DNA of 11,883 bases, from contig CAAGML010000007.1 in assembly GCA_900771035.1 (NCBI GenBank), positions 1 through 11,883 of the forward strand. Direction: 5' to 3'. A model generated the notes under the pieces. It was not told the DNA's origin and did no database searches. It worked only from the letters and a program-made list of their open reading frames with translations. Below, piece after piece: positions 6,874-11,883 of this stretch. The stretch's first letter is position 1. Each line of letters starts with the position of its first letter. The DNA is from Bacteroidales bacterium (GTDB lineage: Bacteria > Bacteroidota > Bacteroidia > Bacteroidales > Paludibacteraceae). A program made the translations under genes and the position numbers.

Positions 6874-8072
6874 GGATAACTTCAAAAAACTTTGGCTGTC
6901 TGTCACAGTGGAAGAGCAGCCGGAAAGCCATTCTGATACTGCTAATGATTGTAGCTATGGGGTGGCCTATTGCCGTAAAAGGGAAAAGCTATCAACGTGT
7001 TCTTGTGGCTTATTACTCGAAAACAGGCAACACGCAAAAGATGGCAGAGTGCATTGCGAAATACACAGGCGGTGACCTGCTGAGGATTGAACCTGAAGTG
7101 GCATATCCTGATGATCAGGAGAAGTTTGTGACACGTGCCAAGACGGAGTGCCATGAGAATATGAAGATAGAACTGAAAATGCGGGATGTGAACATTGAGG
7201 AGTATGACGTGGTGTTCATAGGCTCGCCTGTTTGGTTCAGCGACTGGGCGGCTCCTGCGTCATCATTCGCCAAAGACCCGAGATTGGAGGGCAAAAGAGT
7301 AATCCCGTTCATGACAGCAGGCAGGGAGAATGACGATGTGCCGGATTTGCTGTACAAGAAATATTCCAAGGCTACGCCTGAAAGAGGCTTGTGCCTTGTC
7401 CATGACAAGTTGGGTCATGGTGGCGAGGAGGTGATATTGGAGTGGATTTGCGGACTTTTCGATATGAAGTGTTGCGGAGAGCTGACGGTGATGAATGTAG
7501 AGACGAGCCTGCGAGCAATGAAGTGCCGTTACCCTAAGATAACGCTGTGCGATATTTATAAGAGCTTTTATCAGGACTATTTTGGTGCGGGACACATTAT
7601 TTCAGATAAGAAGAAAGCGATGAATTATATTAAAGAGGAGTTGAAGACGGTTAATAAAATAAGCGTAGGTGTAGAGATGAACTGCAGAGCGATGAGAAGT
7701 GAGGCGACAGGATTTGAGGATTGCGGCGCTATAGGAAGATATGTCAGGGTCGATTTATGGAAAATCAAGAACGGCGAGATAGATATTAAGGATTACGTGA
7801 GTATGTTGATGCAGTCTGTCGAGGAGAAGATTGACACGGCAGGGTGGCTGAAAGAGTGGAATTTCATTCTCTATGTGATTCAGGAGAGTCATATCAAAAT
7901 AGATAACTACGACAAGGATTTGCAGTTGATAAACTCAAGAATAGCGGCAGGAGAATACGGAATGCACCACTCGAAAGTATTTAATGAATGTTATCATCCT
8001 CATTATAGGATAATTAAGGTGAGTTCTATAAATTCACCGTTAGAAAAAAAAATAAAGACAAGTAACATATAA
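6870..8072 (+). CDS. Exported flavodoxin-like protein fused to an unrecognised C-terminal domain
   Basis: A 400-residue protein in three parts. Residues about 17-38 (RKAILILLMIVAMGWPIAVKG) form a signal peptide or membrane anchor after a basic, unusually long N-terminus. Residues about 42-208 are flavodoxin-like: VLVAYYSKTGNTQKMAE (44-60) is the FMN phosphate-binding loop, and GSPVWFSDWAAP (118-129) and FMTAGRE (147-152 region) match later flavin-contact loops. Residues about 217-383 form a separate domain (MKCRYPKITLCDIYKSFYQD, GAGHIISD, HHSKVFNECYHPHYRI). I recall similar stand-alone proteins in Bacteroidetes but know no function. An exported flavodoxin may carry electrons or reduce a periplasmic substrate. 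The last 18 or so residues come from a palindromic element (8014-8218), so the native C-terminus was probably altered. It is translationally coupled to aguB by a 4-base overlap. Confidence 0.8.
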   Translation: MRITSKNFGCLSQWKSSRKAILILLMIVAMGWPIAVKGKSYQRVLVAYYSKTGNTQKMAECIAKYTGGDLLRIEPEVAYPDDQEKFVTRAKTECHENMKIELKMRDVNIEEYDVVFIGSPVWFSDWAAPASSFAKDPRLEGKRVIPFMTAGRENDDVPDLLYKKYSKATPERGLCLVHDKLGHGGEEVILEWICGLFDMKCCGELTVMNVETSLRAMKCRYPKITLCDIYKSFYQDYFGAGHIISDKKKAMNYIKEELKTVNKISVGVEMNCRAMRSEATGFEDCGAIGRYVRVDLWKIKNGEIDIKDYVSMLMQSVEEKIDTAGWLKEWNFILYVIQESHIKIDNYDKDLQLINSRIAAGEYGMHHSKVFNECYHPHYRIIKVSSINSPLEKKIKTSNI

Positions 8073-8218
8073 ACTTTTTGGTGTTTTTGGAGTTTCTTTT
8101 GGCATCTTGCTGATTGTCAGTCGGTCACAATGCCCGCATTGCTCCCTCCTTCCGCACAACAATCTGCTCAAAAGAAACTTCAAAAACACTCAAAATGAAT
8201 TTATAGAACTCACCTTAA
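8014..8218. mobile_element. Nested palindromic element, MITE- or REP-like
   Basis: The outer ends, 8014-8036 and 8196-8218, are perfect 23-base inverted repeats (beginning TTAAGGTGAGTTC). The left arm is itself a hairpin: GGTGAGTT-CTATA-AATTCACC (8018-8038). Inside lies a second inverted repeat: 8076-8103 (TTTTGGTGTTTTTGGAG and on) pairs with 8166-8195, interrupted only by two single-base gaps and one G/A change. The central loop holds a smaller stem, CAATG-CCCG-CATTG. About 37 bases (8037-8073) on the left have no right-hand partner, so it is not a simple single palindrome. It holds the stop codon of the flavodoxin fusion (8070-8072). No transposase is present. It may also attenuate transcription between the two genes. 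The repeats are read directly; mobility is inferred. Confidence 0.7.
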
Positions 8219-8243
8219 AAAGGAAATAATAAAATAACGCATT

Positions 8244-10196
8244 ATGTCAGAACAATGGAAATACGGCATAGTCGGCGGCTCTCCGAGAGTGAAGATTGAG
8301 ACTGCCGACGAGATAAAGAGACTGCCGGAACTTGACCCTAAACTTTGGACGGTACTGTCGTGCCCTGTGTGTGGACTGGAACTTGAGGAGAAATCGTTGA
8401 CCTTGCTTGACTCGAACAAGGACGGGGCTATTCATATAAACGAGATAAACGACATAGCCAAATATCTAAGCCGGGTGCTGAACGGTCTTGATATACTGCT
8501 GACGGATGGTGACGATTTGCCGCTGTCGGCAATCAACAGGAATGACGCTGACGGTGAAAAGATTGCGGCGTTGATGGAAAGCCGGGGAATGGAAAAAGCC
8601 CTGGTGGGTGATGCAGACCTGATGCTTGCCGACCTTGACGCTGAGATTAAGGCGAAGGTTGATGCGGCGACTCAGGCGACTCAGGAGAATCTGCCTTTCG
8701 GCGACAAGACCGAGGCTGTGGATAAGATAATAGCAGCCGTCGAAGACAAGGTGGATGATTATTTTGCACGCTGTGCCGTTGCAAGATATGCCGACAATGC
8801 CGAGGAGTGTCTTGACGTGAAAGTGTCGGATGTCGAGGCTATCGCCTCTGGCTTATTGTCTGAAGAGTGTGAGGCGCTGGAGAAAATGCCTTTGGGACGT
8901 GTCGGCAAGGATTCGTCGTTGAGTATCTACAGGGTAAATCCCGCATGGAAAAACAGGATTGAAGCTTTGCGCCGTGAAGTTCTTGTCCCTATGTTCGGTG
9001 ATATAAAGAAGATGAGTGACGAGCAGTGGAAAACTGTCAAAGACCAGATAGGCATTTACCGGGCGTGGGTGGCAGGAAAGGAGAAAGCGGAGGCAGCTGT
9101 GCTGGAGACAGAGAAAACGTTGACCGAGAGAAGGACGGTGATTGAGGAGCTGCGCAAACTGGTGATGCTCCGCAGGGATTTCTACCGTCTGCTGTGCAAC
9201 TACGTGACTTTCACAGACTTTTACGGTAATGAAAGAAAAGCTATATTCCAGGTGGGAGAACTTTATATTGACCAGAGGTGCTGCAGCCTGTGCATGAAAG
9301 TAGAAAATCTCGACAGATCCGTAGATCAGGCACGACACACAGGTATGTTCCTGATTTACTGCCGTTGCGAGTCGAAGACATTAGGCAAGTCTATGAACAT
9401 TGTGGCAGCCCTGACCTCAGGCAGTGTGCGTAACATAAGGGTGGGGACTCATGCCTTGTTCTTTGACCGTCAGGGCAATGACTACGACGCCACAGTTGTT
9501 CATATCATCGACAACCCTATATCGATAAAGCAGGCGTTCTATATGCCTTACCGCAAGTTCATTGATTTCATCGAGAACCAGGTTTCGAAGATAGCGTCTG
9601 CTAAAGAGCAGAAAGTGCTGGACGAGGCCTCGTCGAAGATTGACACCTCGACGGAGAACATACAGAAAGCGACGGAGGTGGTTGACAAACAGTTGGACGA
9701 GGAGCGTAGGGCAAAGAAACAGGCATTCGACATTGCCAAGTTCTGTGGTATCTTTGCAGCCATCGGTATGGCGATTGGCTACATCGGGGGATTCCTGACG
9801 AGTGCGTTCACTGGTTTTATCAACTTGCGGTGGTGGCAGATGCCAATAGCCATAGCAGGCGTGATGTTGCTGATTTCGGGCCCTTCGATGGTGCTGGCAT
9901 GGCTGAAACTGAGGAAGAGGAATTTGTCGCCGTTGCTCAACGCAAACGGATGGGCGATGAACACTGCTCTGATTATCAGTATTATCTTTGGCAACACGCT
10001 GACCAAGACAGCCAGTTTTCCTAAGTTGAATATCCCAGACATTAAGTTTGAAGGACTTAACGGGCTTGACAGTACAATAAAAAAGAGTAGCAGTTGGTGG
10101 AAATGGCTGATATTGGCAATTGTGATTGTCCTTGTGATGGCAGGTCTGATGTTCCTCTGGATATACTGGGTTAAAAGCAAGTTTGGTTTGGTATAA
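8244..10196 (+). CDS. EF-hand membrane protein with cysteine clusters
   Basis: A 650-residue protein of a Bacteroidetes family I recognise by pattern but whose function is unknown. SCPVCGLEL carries Cys40 and Cys43. It is followed at once by a canonical EF-hand loop, DSNKDGAIHINE (56-67), with D, N, D, G, I and E at positions 1, 3, 5, 6, 8 and 12, so Ca2+ binding is likely. A long, charged helical region (about 100-320) follows. Next come a compact domain with RCCSLC (345-350) and YCRC (372-375), possibly binding a metal, and a coiled-coil-like stretch (about 450-495). Three or four membrane segments end the protein (about 498-520, 532-554, perhaps 570-588, and 619-643). No signal peptide is seen, so the large N-terminal part is probably cytoplasmic. 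The gene follows the palindromic element and ends at an intrinsic terminator. Confidence 0.8.
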   Translation: MSEQWKYGIVGGSPRVKIETADEIKRLPELDPKLWTVLSCPVCGLELEEKSLTLLDSNKDGAIHINEINDIAKYLSRVLNGLDILLTDGDDLPLSAINRNDADGEKIAALMESRGMEKALVGDADLMLADLDAEIKAKVDAATQATQENLPFGDKTEAVDKIIAAVEDKVDDYFARCAVARYADNAEECLDVKVSDVEAIASGLLSEECEALEKMPLGRVGKDSSLSIYRVNPAWKNRIEALRREVLVPMFGDIKKMSDEQWKTVKDQIGIYRAWVAGKEKAEAAVLETEKTLTERRTVIEELRKLVMLRRDFYRLLCNYVTFTDFYGNERKAIFQVGELYIDQRCCSLCMKVENLDRSVDQARHTGMFLIYCRCESKTLGKSMNIVAALTSGSVRNIRVGTHALFFDRQGNDYDATVVHIIDNPISIKQAFYMPYRKFIDFIENQVSKIASAKEQKVLDEASSKIDTSTENIQKATEVVDKQLDEERRAKKQAFDIAKFCGIFAAIGMAIGYIGGFLTSAFTGFINLRWWQMPIAIAGVMLLISGPSMVLAWLKLRKRNLSPLLNANGWAMNTALIISIIFGNTLTKTASFPKLNIPDIKFEGLNGLDSTIKKSSSWWKWLILAIVIVLVMAGLMFLWIYWVKSKFGLV

Positions 10197-10239
10197 TTGA
10201 AAATTCCGGCTTTTGGTTAATGTCCAAGAGAGCCCAAAG

Positions 10240-11538
10240 TCACTCAATCCCGCCGATTGGCTGCACCAGTTGGCGGGATTTTTCGATGTCAAGCATCTGA
10301 TACTTCATATTTGCCTTGTCTTCAAATTTCCTTTTATCTCTATTATAGTTAACGACTTGATAAGTAGTAGCCTTCCTGAAAACACCATGGCTCAGGCAGC
10401 GTTTCAACTGGTCGAAAGTCATTGACCCGTTAGCCCATCGTCTGCACTCATCATCAGTCAGATAGCGTTTGCAATGTTGCCAATTCTCATCCGGAAGTCT
10501 GTCAACGCCTTTAGCATCCGGGTTAGCCTCCATGGTCTGATTATATACGGCTTCAAGTCCGGGAAGGTCAATCCACTGAGTCACCGTGGCCTCAAGCAAT
10601 TCCAGTTTTTTACGGTTACGGTCAGTGTAATAGCCAAGATACGCATGTGTGGGCGTGACGAAAATGACAGGCTTCAGACCAATCTTGCGCATCACCGAGG
10701 CAAAGAACACACAAGCGTCTATGCAGTTTGCCTGACGAAGCTTATACACTTCCTCGAAAAAACGGATGTGCTGCACGTTAGCCCTTTTGGCTGGCGACGA
10801 AGTGGTTGATATTGAGGCATAACACATACCACGGTTGAGAGCATAATGCCAGATGGCCTCAACCTGCGTTATCACCTCGTTACGACCTGACTGATAGCCG
10901 ACAATGCGGCGTGTCACTCCCTGAGTCAGGATTTCAGATATGATACTGTCGATATAAGGGTGTTCCTCATTGACATAAGCCGTGAACAACCAACGAAAAT
11001 CGTACGACTCACCCGCAGAGTCAGTTAACGAGAGCAGACATTCATTGGCCGAACGGTAGTTCAGACGGAGGTTCTTCACATCCACCTCCTCGTTGTTGAT
11101 AAAACAATGGAAAGTCAAATCAACGACACCCTGACGGCGAATACGGTACAACTCATCATATTTCCATTTTACTGTGGGATAGACCGTGTAACGCTGACCT
11201 CTTCTCTCCAAAACATCCTGAAACTTAGTTGTGTGACAGATGGATGTCGAGTCAATCACCACAGTCATGACCGCATTGTCGCAAGGAGCTGTAGCCTTGA
11301 CCGAGAATAATGAGGTTTTCTCCGTCATTGCTGACTGGTCTGGCACATAATGCGAAAGTCCAAGGATAAGCGATGGGTAAAAAAGGTTCTCGAAACAGGC
11401 ATTATAGTTAACCTCGAAATCAACCTTTTCGGGGTCATATATCTTAGTTTTGCCGCAACCCACGGCAACAAACAAAACCACTGCGGCAAGCACCACGGAC
11501 AAAGGGCTGATATGCGACGATTTAGCAAAGCGATTCAT
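10240..11538 (-). CDS. Transglutaminase-like lipoprotein
   Basis: A 432-residue lipoprotein when started at the ATG at 11538. The frame remains open to 11631, but that longer start lies upstream of the promoter and lacks a leading signal peptide. From 11538 the protein has a signal peptide (MNRFAKSSHISPLSVVLAAVV) and a lipobox ending AVGC with lipidated Cys28. The C-terminal half has a transglutaminase/papain-like core: Cys272 in RQANCIDACVFFASVMRKIGLKP and His298 in VTPTHAYLGYY, with an acidic third residue perhaps Glu316 (LLEATV). Such domains act as proteases, peptidases or cross-linking enzymes at the cell surface; the substrate is unknown. The N-terminal part (about 30-200) is beta-rich and unrecognised. 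It converges on the EF-hand gene, and its last codons overlap that gene's terminator. Confidence 0.82.
   Translation of the reverse strand: MNRFAKSSHISPLSVVLAAVVLFVAVGCGKTKIYDPEKVDFEVNYNACFENLFYPSLILGLSHYVPDQSAMTEKTSLFSVKATAPCDNAVMTVVIDSTSICHTTKFQDVLERRGQRYTVYPTVKWKYDELYRIRRQGVVDLTFHCFINNEEVDVKNLRLNYRSANECLLSLTDSAGESYDFRWLFTAYVNEEHPYIDSIISEILTQGVTRRIVGYQSGRNEVITQVEAIWHYALNRGMCYASISTTSSPAKRANVQHIRFFEEVYKLRQANCIDACVFFASVMRKIGLKPVIFVTPTHAYLGYYTDRNRKKLELLEATVTQWIDLPGLEAVYNQTMEANPDAKGVDRLPDENWQHCKRYLTDDECRRWANGSMTFDQLKRCLSHGVFRKATTYQVVNYNRDKRKFEDKANMKYQMLDIEKSRQLVQPIGGIE
10246..10283 (+). terminator. Intrinsic terminator of the EF-hand gene, inside the converging CDS
   Basis: AATCCCGCCGATTGG (10246-10260), loop CTGCA, then CCAGTTGGCGGGATT (10266-10280) form a 15-pair hairpin with two G-T wobbles and no mismatch, followed by TTTTT (10279-10283) on the plus strand. 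It begins 50 bases after the EF-hand stop. On the minus strand no T-tract follows, so it works as a terminator mainly for plus-strand transcription. It also encodes about residues 421-431 of the minus-strand lipoprotein. Confidence 0.85.
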
Positions 11539-11565
11539 AATAATTCGTTTAAAGAAACCGAAGTG

Positions 11566-11596
11566 CAAAGGTAAATGTTTTTTTTGAGACCGCAAA
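11566..11596 (-). promoter_or_regulatory. Promoter of the transglutaminase-like lipoprotein gene
   Basis: Read on the minus strand, TTTG (11596-11593), a 19-base spacer and TACCTTTG (11573-11566) match the Bacteroidetes consensus at both boxes. Transcription would begin near 11558-11562, about 20 bases before the ATG at 11538. This placement rules out the upstream in-frame ATG at 11631 as the start from this transcript. Confidence 0.85.
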
Positions 11597-11692
11597 GCGA
11601 TTTGCGTAAAATTGTTGCTCCGGTAAAGCATGTCTTATGAAAGGATATAAACAGAAGGAAAAGTCACCCCCAAGTTTTCAGGTGAAATTATT

Positions 11693-11755
11693 AGATAAAT
11701 CAGGCTGCATCTCAGCAAATGAACAAGTTCTTTGCTTTCTATTTGCACTGATTTT
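11693..11755. repeat. Second copy of the hairpin element (copy B)
   Basis: Aligned with 17-84, it shares the left block (GGCTGCATCTCAGCA here, GGCTACACTCAGCA there) and the right block GCTTTC-TTTGCAC, in the same orientation. The ends AAATCAG (11697-11703) and CTGATTT (11748-11754) are perfect inverted repeats. The inner stem is GCAAA-T-GAAC-AA-GTTC-TTTGC (11715-11735). Both stems differ from copy A by paired changes. The 9-mer GAAATTATT flanks it at 11684-11692 and 11756-11764, as a target duplication would, though that 9-mer is also tandemly repeated on the right. Confidence 0.7.
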
Positions 11756-11782
11756 GAAATTATTGAAATTATTGAAATCGTT
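11756..11782. repeat. 9-base tandem repeat
   Basis: GAAATTATT (11756-11764), GAAATTATT (11765-11773) and a degenerate GAAATCGTT (11774-11782). A further identical 9-mer lies on the other side of hairpin copy B at 11684-11692. Confidence 0.85.
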
Positions 11783-11815
11783 TTACGGTTTTTCTGTTTT
11801 TTATGGTACGGTAGG

Positions 11816-11837
11816 GCTTGCTCTTTGCTTGCTCTTT
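11816..11837. repeat. 11-base perfect tandem duplication
   Basis: GCTTGCTCTTT occurs twice in direct succession (11816-11826 and 11827-11837). The remaining sequence of the right edge (11597-11692 and 11838-11883) shows no gene, RNA or promoter I can support. Confidence 0.85.
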
Positions 11838-11883
11838 TGTGTTGTGAGTTTGAGTGCTATTTTGAGGCTATGCGATTTCAATA

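Noticed and set aside
8037..8195. Small RNA or riboswitch in the gap before the EF-hand gene
   Set aside because: The folding potential is explained by symmetric inverted repeats of an inserted element; no promoter box or known riboswitch core was seen.
9417..10292. Long minus-strand reading frame of 291 codons opposite the EF-hand gene
   Set aside because: It is the antisense of a well-supported gene, with low-complexity His/Gln/Pro-rich translation and no domain pattern.
10213..10425. Plus-strand 70-codon frame after the EF-hand gene
   Set aside because: It lies across the terminator and antisense to the lipoprotein CDS.
11539..11631. Upstream in-frame ATG at 11631 as the lipoprotein start
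   Set aside because: It lies upstream of the promoter at 11566-11596 and would bury the signal peptide and lipobox. The ATG at 11538 gives a proper lipoprotein start.

Overview
The window looks like Bacteroidales chromosome, most likely Prevotella or a near relative. The evidence is promoters of the Bacteroidetes type (TTTG, about 20 bases, TAnnTTTG), weak or absent Shine-Dalgarno sequences, and protein families typical of that group. These include a CorA paired with an outer-membrane porin, an EF-hand membrane protein and a transglutaminase-like lipoprotein. The genus is a judgement from memory of similar sequences, not a database result.

Left edge (1-410): no gene, but dense repeats. Two copies of a hairpin-rich dispersed repeat are present, and the first is interrupted by a 68-base hairpin element (17-84). 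The array also holds a third partial copy and an 8-base tandem repeat. A minus-strand gtrA-family gene follows (411-893). A promoter region (about 894-1019) then separates it from a long plus-strand gene series.

Main plus-strand series (1020-10196): rsmA (16S rRNA dimethyladenosine transferase), a CorA-type Mg2+ channel, an OprO/P-like outer-membrane porin, a YhdJ-like adenine methyltransferase, a PD-(D/E)xK-like restriction endonuclease, aguB (N-carbamoylputrescine amidase), an exported flavodoxin fused to an unrecognised C-terminal domain, and a 650-residue EF-hand membrane protein. Gaps are 37, 4, -4, 1, 29 and -4 bases, then 171 bases, so rsmA to the flavodoxin fusion may be one transcript. 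The two restriction-modification genes are visibly more AT-rich than their neighbours and look acquired, yet they are stitched into the operon by a stop/start overlap. By its close resemblance to E. coli YhdJ, the methyltransferase is predicted to recognise ATGCAT.

The 171-base gap before the EF-hand gene is filled by a nested palindromic element (8014-8218). It also supplies the last residues of the flavodoxin fusion. The EF-hand gene ends at a strong intrinsic terminator that lies inside the 3' end of the converging transglutaminase-like lipoprotein gene (minus strand, 10240-11538). That gene has a textbook promoter, which fixes its start.

Right edge (11539-11883): no convincing gene. It holds a second copy of the hairpin element seen at 17-84, flanked by 9-base direct repeats, and short tandem repeats. 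The two copies differ by paired changes in both stems, which points to selection on a folded structure. I see no large new defence system. The most unusual items are the covarying hairpin element and its nested insertion, the YhdJ-type methyltransferase with a partner nuclease, and the secreted flavodoxin fusion.
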